This document shows positions 34,342 to 42,824 of a stretch of DNA of 42,872 nt, piece by piece. Position 1 is the stretch's first letter; each line of letters opens with the position of its first letter. Under the pieces are notes generated by a model that had not been told where the DNA came from, did no database searches, and worked only from the letters and a program-made list of their open reading frames with translations. The position numbers and the translations under genes were made by a program. Source of the stretch: Pseudomonadota bacterium (lineage in GTDB: Bacteria; Desulfobacterota; Anaeroferrophillalia; Anaeroferrophillales; Tharpellaceae); contig DSCM01000020.1 in the NCBI GenBank assembly GCA_011049115.1, forward strand, positions 1-42,872. The letters are read 5' to 3'.

Positions 34342-35469
34342 ATGGAAACCACCCGTCATCAGAATCTTTGCAACGTCAAACTTGTCGTCGTTAAACTCGG
34401 CAGCGCCGTTCTGACCGAGAAGGGGCGCTTGAACGACCCTTTTTTTATCCGTTTCGCCGAAGAAATTGCGGTTCTGCGGAAGCGGGGCTACCGGTTTGTC
34501 GTGGTTACCTCGGGGGCGGTTGCGGCCGGCCTCGAAGCCCTTGGTTTCAGCGTGCCCCCGACGAAGATTCCAGAAAAACAGGCCTGCGCCGCCATCGGCC
34601 AGTTGCGCTTGATGCGCCGGTACGAGAAGGCGTTTGCAGATCATGAGATCGTCGTCGCTCAGATACTTTTGACCGCAGATGACATTCGTAACCGCCGGCG
34701 CTATCTTAATGCCAGAAATACCTTGAAAACCCTGCTTGAAGCCCAGGTTTTGCCTTTGGTCAACGAGAACGACACGGTGGTCGTGCGCGAAATAAAATTC
34801 GGGGACAACGACAACCTGGCCGCACTTCTGACTTCGCTGGCCGAGGTTGATTTACTCCTGTTGCTGACCGATCTTGACGGGGTTTATAATTGTGATCCCA
34901 AGACTGATGGTAACGCCTGTCTGGTCTCCCGCATCGACGAGGTTGATGAAGAGGTCACGGGTTTTGTCGGAGCTTCAAAAAGCGCGGTTGGGACCGGAGG
35001 CATGATGAGTAAACTGGAAGCGGCCCGCAAGGCCGCGGCGTACGGCATCCCGACCGTGATCGCCAATGGCCGTCGGCCCGGGGTTATGGCCCGGATTTTG
35101 GCGGGAGACGATGAAGGCACGTTGTTTCTGCCGCGGGTCAATCGTCTCAGTTGTCGTCAGCACTGGCTTGCCTTCGCGGTTGAGCCCCGAGGGCGGCTGA
35201 TTCTGGACCGGGGCGCGGTCCGGGCCTTGCTGGAACAGGGGACGAGCCTGCTGCCTTCCGGGATTAAGCTGGTCGAGGGTGATTTCGGGGTCGGGGATCC
35301 GGTTTCCTGTCTCGATCCTGAGGCTAAGGAAATCGCCCGCGGGCTCGTGACCTACAGCGCGGTCGATATTCGCAAGATCGCCGGCCGCCACTCACGCGAA
35401 ATTTTTGCCTGTCTTGGTTATGACGCCGGCTCCGAAGTTATTCATCGTGATAACCTGGCGCTCTTGTAA
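34342..35469 (+). CDS. proB: Glutamate 5-kinase
   Basis: The enzyme (375 residues from the preferred start) phosphorylates glutamate in the first step of proline synthesis. The amino-acid-kinase domain shows VVVKLGSAVLT near residues 15-25, VVTSGAVAAG near 55, NENDTV near 140, and the GTGGMMSKLEAA loop near 215. A C-terminal PUA domain follows (about 275-370). ATG 34342 is chosen because it gives the usual family length and N-terminus; a TTG at 34282 would add 20 non-conserved residues. Neither has a good ribosome site. It heads a run proB-proA-nadD-rsfS-rlmH with an 84-base gap before proA. Confidence 0.95.
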   Translation: METTRHQNLCNVKLVVVKLGSAVLTEKGRLNDPFFIRFAEEIAVLRKRGYRFVVVTSGAVAAGLEALGFSVPPTKIPEKQACAAIGQLRLMRRYEKAFADHEIVVAQILLTADDIRNRRRYLNARNTLKTLLEAQVLPLVNENDTVVVREIKFGDNDNLAALLTSLAEVDLLLLLTDLDGVYNCDPKTDGNACLVSRIDEVDEEVTGFVGASKSAVGTGGMMSKLEAARKAAAYGIPTVIANGRRPGVMARILAGDDEGTLFLPRVNRLSCRQHWLAFAVEPRGRLILDRGAVRALLEQGTSLLPSGIKLVEGDFGVGDPVSCLDPEAKEIARGLVTYSAVDIRKIAGRHSREIFACLGYDAGSEVIHRDNLALL

Positions 35470-35553
35470 TCTTTTAAAAAAAGTTAACTCCGGCAAGGTT
35501 GTGATGAACTTTTCGGATGGTTGTTCGGAAAGGTCCGGAAGGTAAGGTGAAAG

Positions 35554-36813
35554 ATGATGGATTTAGCTCAGGCAATTAAACAGCTGGCCCGGCAGACCAA
35601 GGCCGCTGCGCGGGTGCTGGCCTCCGCCTCGACGGTGGAAAAAGACAAGGCCCTGCGGGCTATGGCCCGCGCCCTGCGCGCACAAAAGGCCTTTCTTCAG
35701 GAGCAAAATCAGCTTGATCTGGAAGGCGCCCGGGCCCATGGGTTGAGCCCGGCGATGCTTGATCGTCTGACCTTGAGTGACCCGGTGATTGAAGGTATGG
35801 CGGTCGGACTGGAGGAGGTCGCGGCTTTTCCCGATCCGGTGGGTGAGATCGTTCGCATGTGGCGGCGGCCCAATCAACTGCTCGTCGGGAAAATGAGGAT
35901 TCCGTTGGGGGTGGTCGGCATGATTTATGAGTCTCGCCCCAATGTCACGGCGGATGCCACCGGACTCTGTCTTAAGTCCGGTAACGGCGTTATCCTGCGA
36001 GGAGGCTCAGAAGCCTTCAATTCCAACCTGGCGGTGCTCAGGGTTCTGCACGAAGCCTTGCGCGGTACCGCGATTCCGCCGGAAGCGATTCAGGTTGTCC
36101 CGTTTGTTGAACGGCAGGCCATCAATCATCTTCTGGAATGCGAGGAGGAGATTGATTTGATCATTCCCCGGGGAGGTGAGGGGCTGATTCGTTTTGTCGT
36201 CGAACATTCCCGGATTCCGGTGATTAAGCATTACAAAGGCGTTTGCCATATTTATGTCGATGCCGGCGCCGATCTGGAAATGGCCCGAAAAATCGTGGTC
36301 AATGCCAAGGTGCAGCGGCCCGGGGTCTGTAATGCCGCGGAAACTATTCTGGTACACAAGGAGGTTGCGGCCGCTTTTCTGCCGCTGATGGTCGCCGATC
36401 TCAAAGCCGAGCAGGTTGAGATTAGGGGCTGTCCGAAAACCCTGGCCCTGGTTTCCGATCTGGTTCCGGCCGAGGAGGCCGACTGGGGCGCCGAATATCT
36501 TGCTCTTGTGGTGGCCGTGCGGGTGGTCGATGATTTTGAGGAGGCGCTTGCCCATATCGCCGTATACGCTTCCGATCATACGGAAACCATCATTACTTCA
36601 GACTATCAGCGTTCCCAGGAGTTCTTGCGCCGGGTTAATTCCTCGGTGGTCATGATTAACGCCTCGACGCGGTTTTCCGATGGCGGCCAGATGGGCCTGG
36701 GCGCTGAAATAGGTATCAGCACCACCCGACTGCACGCCTACGGGCCGATGGGGCTTGAGGGCTTGACGACTACTAAATATATCATTTATGGCAGCGGTCA
36801 AATCAGAGAATAA
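35554..36813 (+). CDS. proA: Gamma-glutamyl phosphate reductase
   Basis: The 419-residue NADPH-dependent enzyme makes glutamate 5-semialdehyde from ProB's product. Family landmarks are GVVGMIYESRPNVTADA near residues 118-134, LRGGSEAFNSN near 150, and the catalytic Cys in QRPGVCNAAETIL near 255. The C-terminal block is RFSDGGQMGLGAEIGISTTR. Length is standard. Two ATGs in tandem open the frame, and AAGGTGA sits just before, serving either. The end overlaps nadD by 26 bases. Confidence 0.97.
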   Translation: MMDLAQAIKQLARQTKAAARVLASASTVEKDKALRAMARALRAQKAFLQEQNQLDLEGARAHGLSPAMLDRLTLSDPVIEGMAVGLEEVAAFPDPVGEIVRMWRRPNQLLVGKMRIPLGVVGMIYESRPNVTADATGLCLKSGNGVILRGGSEAFNSNLAVLRVLHEALRGTAIPPEAIQVVPFVERQAINHLLECEEEIDLIIPRGGEGLIRFVVEHSRIPVIKHYKGVCHIYVDAGADLEMARKIVVNAKVQRPGVCNAAETILVHKEVAAAFLPLMVADLKAEQVEIRGCPKTLALVSDLVPAEEADWGAEYLALVVAVRVVDDFEEALAHIAVYASDHTETIITSDYQRSQEFLRRVNSSVVMINASTRFSDGGQMGLGAEIGISTTRLHAYGPMGLEGLTTTKYIIYGSGQIRE

Positions 36814-37465
36814 ACGAATCGGGATCTTTGGGGGAACCTATAACCCGGTTCATCATGGTCACTTGCGGGCCGCGGAAGAGGTGCGCCAGGCCTTCGTCCT
36901 GGATAAGGTCTACCTGGTTCCTTCAGGGCGTCCGCCGCATAAAATCGATGCCGGGGTGGCTTCGGCCGAGGAACGTCTGGCCATGGTGCGGCGTGCGCGG
37001 CGCGGCAATCCTTTTCTTGCCTGCAGCGCTTTTGAATGCCGTCGTGGTGAAACTTCCTATTCGGTGGCGACAATTGAGTATTTTCAGCGCCGTTTCCCTG
37101 CGGCCGAGCTTTTTTTTATCATCGGCTGGGATGCCTGGAACGAAATCGGAACCTGGTACGCTTTTCCCGGCTTTTTCGCGCAGGCTAATTTTGTTGTTAT
37201 CTCCCGGCAGGGCCGGCAGCCCTGGCTTGAGGCCGGTCGGGACGCACTTTTTCCGTTTGCGCTGGAGAACGAATTTTGCTATGAGAAGGAGTCCACTTAT
37301 CGGCATGTCTCGGGCCGCGGGCTTTATTTCATGGAGGTTACCAGACTGGATATTTCTTCCAGTCTGGTTCGCGGCGAAGCCGCAGCCGGAAGGTCTTTGC
37401 GCTATCTGGTGCCGGCGGCGGTGGCCAGTTACATTTTAAAAAACAGGATATATTTTGATGACTGA
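36788..37465 (+). CDS. nadD: Nicotinate-nucleotide adenylyltransferase
   Basis: The 225-residue enzyme joins nicotinate mononucleotide to AMP in NAD synthesis. The nucleotidyltransferase signature GIFGGTYNPVHHGHL lies near residues 13-27 with both histidines. The C-terminal ISSSLVR motif near 188-194 completes the ATP site. Length is normal. The start overlaps proA by 26 bases, so translation is coupled. No separate Shine-Dalgarno sequence is seen. The end overlaps rsfS by 8 bases. Confidence 0.95.
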   Translation: MAAVKSENKRIGIFGGTYNPVHHGHLRAAEEVRQAFVLDKVYLVPSGRPPHKIDAGVASAEERLAMVRRARRGNPFLACSAFECRRGETSYSVATIEYFQRRFPAAELFFIIGWDAWNEIGTWYAFPGFFAQANFVVISRQGRQPWLEAGRDALFPFALENEFCYEKESTYRHVSGRGLYFMEVTRLDISSSLVRGEAAAGRSLRYLVPAAVASYILKNRIYFDD

Positions 37466-37847
37466 TGAACGGGGCGGTGCTTTTTCAGGTGGTGACGACA
37501 AAATTTCTTTGATCAGGCGTTTTTTGGAGGAGAAAAAAGCCGAAGACCTGGTGGTACTGAATTTAAAGAGGCTTTCCTCGGTAACCGATACCCTGGTGAT
37601 TGCCGGCGGCAGTTCGGACCGGCAGGTGCAGGCCATCAGTGAACATCTGGCCCAGGAAATGAAAAAACTGGGTTACCATCTTCTGGGTAACGAGGGCCTG
37701 CAGGGTGGTCGCTGGGCCTTGCTGGATTATGGTGACGTGATTGTGCATGTCTTTTACAATGAGCTGCGGCGGCATTATGATCTCGAAGGTCTCTGGCGTG
37801 ACGCCCCGGTAATTGTCGATCAACGCCGGGAGGAAGTCCGGCCTTAA
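37458..37847 (+). CDS. rsfS: Ribosomal silencing factor RsfS
   Basis: The 129-residue protein binds ribosomal protein uL14 and blocks subunit joining when nutrients are scarce. The family core is visible: KAEDLVVLNLKRLSSVTDTL, then GSSDRQVQAI, then GGRWALLDYGDVIVHVF. ATG 37458 is used; a TTG one codon before is possible. It overlaps nadD at its start and shares its stop region with the rlmH ATG (TAATG), which indicates tight coupling. Confidence 0.95.
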   Translation: MTDERGGAFSGGDDKISLIRRFLEEKKAEDLVVLNLKRLSSVTDTLVIAGGSSDRQVQAISEHLAQEMKKLGYHLLGNEGLQGGRWALLDYGDVIVHVFYNELRRHYDLEGLWRDAPVIVDQRREEVRP

Positions 37848-38320
37848 TGCGTTTGCTGCTGTTGCTGGCCGGCAAAACCAGGCATGCGGCTTATCAGCAG
37901 GAAATGGCTGAGTATCAGCGCCGTTTAAATCGCTATCTGCCCTGTGAAATCAGGGAGTTTAAAGAGGAAAAACCGGGTCGGTCTGAGACCCCGGCGGCTT
38001 ATCGCCGGCGGCAGGCGCCGCGGTTGTTGGAGGAGTTCAGAAAACCGGCCGGCTTGAAACTGTTGCTGGATGAACGCGGGCCTCGGCGCGACAGTCTTGA
38101 ATTCTCTGCTTTTCTGGAGCAGGCGCTGGCTGGCGGTCAGCAGCAGCTGGTTTTCTTTTGCGGCGGTCCTTTTGGTTATGACCCGAGTTTACGTCGGGAG
38201 GCGGATTACCTGATTTCCCTGTCTCCCTTGACCTTTCCGCATGAACTGGCTCGTCTTTTACTCTGCGAGCAGCTGTATCGGGCGCTGACGATTATCAGGA
38301 ATGAACCTTATCATTACTGA
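37847..38320 (+). CDS. rlmH: 23S rRNA pseudouridine-1915 N3-methyltransferase RlmH
   Basis: The 157-residue SPOUT methyltransferase acts on helix 69 of 23S rRNA. The SAM-binding trefoil-knot region shows FFCGGPFGYD near 102-111. The C-terminal signature SLSPLTFPHELARLLLCEQL leads into YRALTIIRNEPYHY, which matches the family ending PYH. Length is normal. Its ATG overlaps the rsfS stop by one base. Confidence 0.95.
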   Translation: MRLLLLLAGKTRHAAYQQEMAEYQRRLNRYLPCEIREFKEEKPGRSETPAAYRRRQAPRLLEEFRKPAGLKLLLDERGPRRDSLEFSAFLEQALAGGQQQLVFFCGGPFGYDPSLRREADYLISLSPLTFPHELARLLLCEQLYRALTIIRNEPYHY

Positions 38321-38386
38321 TAATTTCGCAATAAATTACCTTGACGTGCATTCAACCTCGGGCCTTTTGTTTTCAGGTGCTGTTTT

Positions 38387-39709
38387 ATGATTTACCGAAT
38401 AATTCTTTTCGGCGGTTTGCTGGTGCTTCTCGGAGCCGCGTATCTGATCTACCTGAATCCCACTGAAACCTCCATCGCCCTGACGCATGGTTTCAGCATT
38501 GACGGGACCATGCCCTTTTTTCTGCTATTGGCAATAGTTGCCGGGGCTTTCGCCAGTGGCATATTCTTTTCCCTGTTGGCGGTCCGCCGTCAGATCAGCA
38601 TTTTTTTTCTCGCCCGGCGCCTGCGGCGGATTGAAAATGCCCGTCAGGCTCTGCTTGAAGGCGTGGAAGCCGGTTTCAAGGGGGAAATCAAAAAAGCGAC
38701 GGCCAGTTTTAATCGGGCGCTCAGACTGGATGGTAAAAATATCGAGACGGTTCTGGCCCTGGCGCGTCTGTATCTGCGTGAACGCCGGCCGGAAGCGGCA
38801 CTGCGGACCCTGGATCAGGCGATTGAGTACAGTCCTGAAGATCCGCGTCTGCATTGGTACCGGATTCAGGCCCTGCAAAAACTGGATGACCCCCTGCGGG
38901 TGACCAATCATCTGTTGTTTATGAAGGCCCGTTATCCTCGCAACCGGGCGCTGATGGGCATGCTGGTTGGGCAGTTTTACGCCCGCGGCTACTGGCGGGA
39001 AGCCCTGGAAACCTGGCAGGAAATCAGCAAGGAAGAAGCCAAGGGCAGCGAGGAAAAACAAACAGCGCTTTCCGGAATCGCCAACTGCGCCTATGAACTG
39101 GCCCGGAGTCAATGGCTGGCCCGCCTTCCGGAGGAGGCCGCCGCCACGTTGAAGATTGTTTTCGAGCAGGATCGCGATCATCTCGCCGCCTACCTGCTCA
39201 AGGCGGAGATGGAGAGCAAGAAGGGCGAGGCTCTGAATGTTTTGAAGAGCGGCTTTCGCCGCAAGCCAAATGCCGTTTTTCTCCTTGAGTGTGAACGCTT
39301 GCAGCTTGAGGATGATCTCGAAAACAGTACGGAAAAAATTTTGAAGTTCTACCGCAAGGTTCTATCCCGCAATCCTGAGTACCGACCCGCACGCTGGCTC
39401 TATGCCCGTTTCTGTCTTGAACATCAGAAATACGACGAAGCCGAGGTCGCGGCCAAGAGATTGCGCGAAAGCGGTTTTACCGGCCCTCTGCTTGAAGTGC
39501 TGCTGGGCGAACTGGCCTGCCGCAGGGAACATCGTCTGCACGAGGCCGTGGATCATTTCAAAAAGGCGCTGGGCTGCGTCGAGCGCCTGCAGCCGGTTTT
39601 CGGTTGTGAGGTCTGTGGCCGTCTGTCGCCGGACTGGAAATACCGTTGTCCGCATTGCGGCACCTATAACAGTTATGACCTTTCGGAAAGGATCTGCTCC
39701 TTTGGCTGA
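38387..39709 (+). CDS. LapA-LapB fusion: membrane-anchored TPR protein with rubredoxin-type zinc domain
   Basis: The 440-residue protein joins two units that E. coli encodes separately. Residues 1-70 resemble LapA, with two transmembrane helices around an LNPTETSIALTHGF loop. The remainder resembles LapB (YciM): a chain of TPR repeats (about 95-400; examples ASFNRALRLDGKNIETVLAL and ALRTLDQAIEYSPEDP), then the metal-binding pair CEVCG...CPHCG near 408-428. LapB adjusts lipopolysaccharide output by controlling FtsH cleavage of LpxC, and the membrane anchor and rubredoxin-type domain are needed there. A similar role is inferred. It sits 66 bases after rlmH, and its stop overlaps the gpmI start. 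Confidence 0.85.
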   Translation: MIYRIILFGGLLVLLGAAYLIYLNPTETSIALTHGFSIDGTMPFFLLLAIVAGAFASGIFFSLLAVRRQISIFFLARRLRRIENARQALLEGVEAGFKGEIKKATASFNRALRLDGKNIETVLALARLYLRERRPEAALRTLDQAIEYSPEDPRLHWYRIQALQKLDDPLRVTNHLLFMKARYPRNRALMGMLVGQFYARGYWREALETWQEISKEEAKGSEEKQTALSGIANCAYELARSQWLARLPEEAAATLKIVFEQDRDHLAAYLLKAEMESKKGEALNVLKSGFRRKPNAVFLLECERLQLEDDLENSTEKILKFYRKVLSRNPEYRPARWLYARFCLEHQKYDEAEVAAKRLRESGFTGPLLEVLLGELACRREHRLHEAVDHFKKALGCVERLQPVFGCEVCGRLSPDWKYRCPHCGTYNSYDLSERICSFG

Positions 39710-41243
39710 ACAACCTGTTGCCTTGATTATTCTGGATGGTTGGGGTCTGGCCCCGGCCGGACCCGGAAATGCCATCAGTCAGGCCTCGACCCCGGTGTTT
39801 GATCGCCTGCTTAACGAATGTCCGTGGACGACGCTGGGGGCCAGCGGTCTGGATGTCGGTCTGCCGGCCGGTCAGATGGGAAATTCCGAGGTCGGCCATA
39901 CCAATATCGGAGCCGGTCGGATTGTCTATCAGGAACTGACTCGTATCGGTCTCGCGCTGGCGAATGGTTCGCTGGCCGGCAATGAGGCCTTGCAGCGTGC
40001 TTTTCTGGCGGCGGCCGCAAACGGCCGGGCTTTGCATCTGCTGGGGCTTCTGTCGACCGGCGGGGTGCACAGTCATCAGGATCATCTGGAGGCCCTGTTG
40101 CGCCTGGCGGCGGAGCGCGGCCTGCAACGGATTTATGTCCATGTTTTTCTGGATGGTCGCGACACGCCGCCGGACAGTGGGCTGAGCTATGTCAGACGCC
40201 TGGAGCTTTTTCTGGAAAAACTCGGGGTCGGGCGTATCGCCAGTGTCGGCGGGCGCTTTTATGGCATGGATCGGGACCGGCGTTGGGAGCGAGTCGAACG
40301 TCACTGGCGGACACTGGTTCTGGGTCAGGGCGAGCGTTTCCACAAGGCTTCCGCCGGGGTCGAAGCCTCATATGCCGCCGGGGTTATGGATGAATTTGTC
40401 GAGCCTTTTCCGGTGCTGGGTGCAGATTCGGAACCGGCTCTGTTGCAAACCGGAGACGGTGTGATTTTCTTCAATTTCCGGGGCGACCGGGCCCGGGAGA
40501 TCACCATGGCCCTGACCAGGGATGAGTTTGCGGATTTCGCACGGCCTGTTTATCCCCGTCTGGGAGCCTATGTCTGCCTGACCGAATATGACGCCGAATT
40601 CGGTTTGCCGGTGGTTTTTCCTCCGGTGGATCTGGTCGATGTGCTCGGGCAGGTGATCGCCGATCAAGGGCTGCGCCAGCTGCGGATCGCCGAGACCGAA
40701 AAATATGCGCATGTCACCTTTTTCTTTAACGGTGGTCGCGAAGCGCCGTTTCCCGGAGAGGAGCGCTGTCTGGTGCCATCACCGCGTGAGGTCAGAACCT
40801 ATGATCTCAAGCCGGAGATGAGCGCCATGACCATCGCCTCCGAGCTTTGCCGCCTGCTGGATAAACAGGTTTACGATCTGATCGTGCTTAATTTCGCCAA
40901 CTGCGACATGGTTGGCCATACCGGCATTATCAAAGCCGCGGTCAAAGCCTGTGAAGCGGTGGATCAGGCTCTGGGGCTGATCCTGGAAAAATTCACCAAA
41001 CTCGGTATCTCCGCCCTGATCACCGCCGATCATGGTAACGCCGAGGTCATGCTGGATGCCACGGGACGGCCGGTGACGGCTCATTCCCTGAGTCCGGTGC
41101 CGTTGATTCTGTTTGCTCCGGATGATCACGGTCGCTTGCGTTCGGGTGGGGTTCTGGCCGATATCGCTCCCACCCTGCTGCAGGTCATGGGCCTGGATAA
41201 ACCGGCCGCCATGACCGGTTCCAGTCTTCTGTCCGGAGACTGA
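39702..41243 (+). CDS. gpmI: 2,3-bisphosphoglycerate-independent phosphoglycerate mutase
   Basis: The 513-residue metalloenzyme interconverts 3- and 2-phosphoglycerate. The first strand VALIILDGWG carries a metal-binding Asp, GNSEVGHTNIGAGR near 60 holds the phosphorylated Ser, and later sites include DGRDTPP near 153, YGMDRD near 187 and TADHGNAEVM near 440. TTG 39702 is chosen as start: AAAGGA lies 10-15 bases before it and it gives the family length. A much longer open frame upstream lies within the LapB gene out of frame and is not protein. It overlaps the LapA-LapB stop by 8 bases. The stop is one base before comF. Confidence 0.95.
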   Translation: MAEQPVALIILDGWGLAPAGPGNAISQASTPVFDRLLNECPWTTLGASGLDVGLPAGQMGNSEVGHTNIGAGRIVYQELTRIGLALANGSLAGNEALQRAFLAAAANGRALHLLGLLSTGGVHSHQDHLEALLRLAAERGLQRIYVHVFLDGRDTPPDSGLSYVRRLELFLEKLGVGRIASVGGRFYGMDRDRRWERVERHWRTLVLGQGERFHKASAGVEASYAAGVMDEFVEPFPVLGADSEPALLQTGDGVIFFNFRGDRAREITMALTRDEFADFARPVYPRLGAYVCLTEYDAEFGLPVVFPPVDLVDVLGQVIADQGLRQLRIAETEKYAHVTFFFNGGREAPFPGEERCLVPSPREVRTYDLKPEMSAMTIASELCRLLDKQVYDLIVLNFANCDMVGHTGIIKAAVKACEAVDQALGLILEKFTKLGISALITADHGNAEVMLDATGRPVTAHSLSPVPLILFAPDDHGRLRSGGVLADIAPTLLQVMGLDKPAAMTGSSLLSGD

Positions 41244-41244
41244 A

Positions 41245-41961
41245 TTGTCTCTTTTCGGCGCCGGTCTGCTGGATCTTCTTTTTCCCCGGCGCTGTCTTTC
41301 TTGTTTGGTTTTTCTTGACCATCCCCTGAGCCGCCCGCGGGCCGCGCCCGCTCTGGAAAATTTTCTCTGTCCGGCCTGTCGGGAGCAGCTTCCGCCGGTT
41401 TTTGTGCCCCGAATAGAAAATTTTTCCAGCGCCCTCGATCAGGTTTTTTCTCTTTACCCTTATACCGGTCTTCTGGAGAAGCTTATTCCGGCCTGGAAAT
41501 ACCAAGGTCGGGCGGAATTCTTTCCGCTGGTTGAGATTCTTCTGGCCCGGGTTCTGGAGATTGCGTCAATCAGACAGACGAAGATTGATCTTTTCACCTC
41601 AGTTCCGCTCTCGCCCCGTTCTTTCCGCCGCCGGGGCTTCAATCAGGCCCATTTTATCGCGGCCGGAACGGCCCGACTGCTGGCCGGCGGCAGGGCCCGG
41701 CCCTTGTTACGTAAGGTCGTGGAAACTCCGCAACAGGTTTCCCTCGACCGGATTGCCCGGCGGCAAAACCTGCAAGCCGACAGTTTTCAGGTCTGCCGTC
41801 CGGCCGCGATCGCGGGCCGCCGGATTCTGCTTTGTGATGATGTCATGACCACCGGCTCGACCCTGAACGCCGCCGCGTTGGCCTTGCGGGCCGGCGGGGC
41901 GGTCTCGGTCTCGGCTCTGACCCTGGCCCGGGTGGTGTCGGACAGAAAGAAAGTGCGGTAG
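41245..41961 (+). CDS. ComF family phosphoribosyltransferase-like protein
   Basis: The 238-residue protein has the ComF layout: an N-terminal zinc site CLSC...CPAC (about 18-47), a middle linker with AWKYQGR, and a phosphoribosyltransferase domain. That domain shows RRRGFNQAHFIA near 130 and the PRPP loop ILLCDDVMTTGSTL near 195-208. ComF proteins are tied to DNA uptake and replication restart in some bacteria; the exact reaction is unknown. Start TTG 41245 follows the gpmI stop by one base, so translation is coupled. A long inverted repeat begins at the stop codon. Confidence 0.9.
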   Translation: MSLFGAGLLDLLFPRRCLSCLVFLDHPLSRPRAAPALENFLCPACREQLPPVFVPRIENFSSALDQVFSLYPYTGLLEKLIPAWKYQGRAEFFPLVEILLARVLEIASIRQTKIDLFTSVPLSPRSFRRRGFNQAHFIAAGTARLLAGGRARPLLRKVVETPQQVSLDRIARRQNLQADSFQVCRPAAIAGRRILLCDDVMTTGSTLNAAALALRAGGAVSVSALTLARVVSDRKKVR

Positions 41962-42008
41962 AAGGTTTACGCGCCGGAAACGTAACGGCTCCGTCACGGA
42001 AACCTTCT
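41960..42008 (+). terminator. Inverted repeat overlapping the comF stop codon
   Basis: AGAAGGTTT (41960-41968) pairs perfectly with AAACCTTCT (42000-42008). The 31 bases between hold a further ACGG-ct-CCGT stem. It starts inside the TAG of comF, so it could end transcription of the long proB-comF run, but there is no T-run. Confidence 0.45.
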
Positions 42009-42017
42009 GCTATACGG

Positions 42018-42045
42018 TTGACAAAGTGAGCGCTGGCGGTAAAAT
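42018..42045 (+). promoter_or_regulatory. Sigma70-type promoter for the VPLPA-CTERM gene
   Basis: A perfect -35 TTGACA (42018-42023), 16-base spacer, and TAAAAT (42040-42045) lie about 90 bases upstream of the start codon. This is the same spacing and hexamers as the promoter at 4589-4616. Confidence 0.65.
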
Positions 42046-42134
42046 CATACTTTCTTCCGATTGTGAAAGTTTGTCCCGGCGGCTATGCTGTAAATGAATG
42101 CGGGTAAAGAGAGGTCGGGTAAGAGGAGGAGGTT

Positions 42135-42824
42135 ATGTTTAAATCACTTAAAAAAACCGGTTGGCTGGTGGCCGTGGTTCTGCTGGCGGGAGCTTTTTAC
42201 GGTGCCGGTTCGGTGTTGGCCTATAATTACGACTTCACGGGTAGGGTGCTGTACGATAGCCGGAAGAACAGTAATTCCTTTGCGCCCGGTTTCAATGATT
42301 CTTTTCAAGCGGTGCTCACGGATGGAAGCCTGACGTTTACCAGCCCGACGGCGGGAACGGAGTATGGTGATTTCGGCAGCTTGGTTCAGGGTTATTTCAC
42401 CCAGGGTGGGACTGATGTTTTTTTTGCCTACAGTCAGGTTGAGGCTGCGACTTCACGGATGGGGCTGATCTGGTGGTCCGCACCCCGTAATTTCTCGATA
42501 AACAACAATTTCTTTACTTCCGTCTACGGTTTGGCCTTTTATCTGGAAGGCCCCCTGCAATACACCCCGGCCCAGTTGATTGCCATGCGGCTGCAGGAAT
42601 ATCTGGCTTCCGGTTATCTTGCGGGAATCTTCGATCAAAACTACAATCCGCATTTTACAGGCTGCAATCTGGCTTCCGGTGCCGCTTTTTTAGGCCTTCT
42701 CGAAAGCCCGTTTATTCCGGAACCGGTTGCGGCCGTACCCCTGCCGGGGGCGATTTGGTTGTTTGGCGGTGGCCTGAGCCTGTTACTGGGTTGTCGCGGA
42801 CGGAAAAGTGCAAGGAAGGGGTGA
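42135..42824 (+). CDS. VPLPA-CTERM (PEP-CTERM-like) secreted protein
   Basis: The 229-residue protein has an N-terminal signal peptide (basic start, core WLVAVVLLAGAFYG, likely cleavage after VLA near residue 29). The body is beta-rich with many aromatic and Asn/Ser/Gly residues and resembles nothing I recognise. The C-terminus is VPLPGAIWLFGGGLSLLLG then CRGRKSARKG: motif, transmembrane helix and basic tail as in VPLPA-CTERM/PEP-CTERM substrates. Such proteins are cut by an exosortase and exported to the surface in exopolysaccharide-making Gram-negatives. No exosortase is in the window. The ATG has GAGGAGG six or so bases before it, a strong ribosome site, and its own promoter. Confidence 0.85.
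   Translation: MFKSLKKTGWLVAVVLLAGAFYGAGSVLAYNYDFTGRVLYDSRKNSNSFAPGFNDSFQAVLTDGSLTFTSPTAGTEYGDFGSLVQGYFTQGGTDVFFAYSQVEAATSRMGLIWWSAPRNFSINNNFFTSVYGLAFYLEGPLQYTPAQLIAMRLQEYLASGYLAGIFDQNYNPHFTGCNLASGAAFLGLLESPFIPEPVAAVPLPGAIWLFGGGLSLLLGCRGRKSARKG

Noticed and set aside
39402-39701. A 100-codon N-terminal extension of GpmI
   Set aside because: It overlaps the LapB TPR and zinc region in another frame. Family length and a Shine-Dalgarno sequence support TTG 39702.
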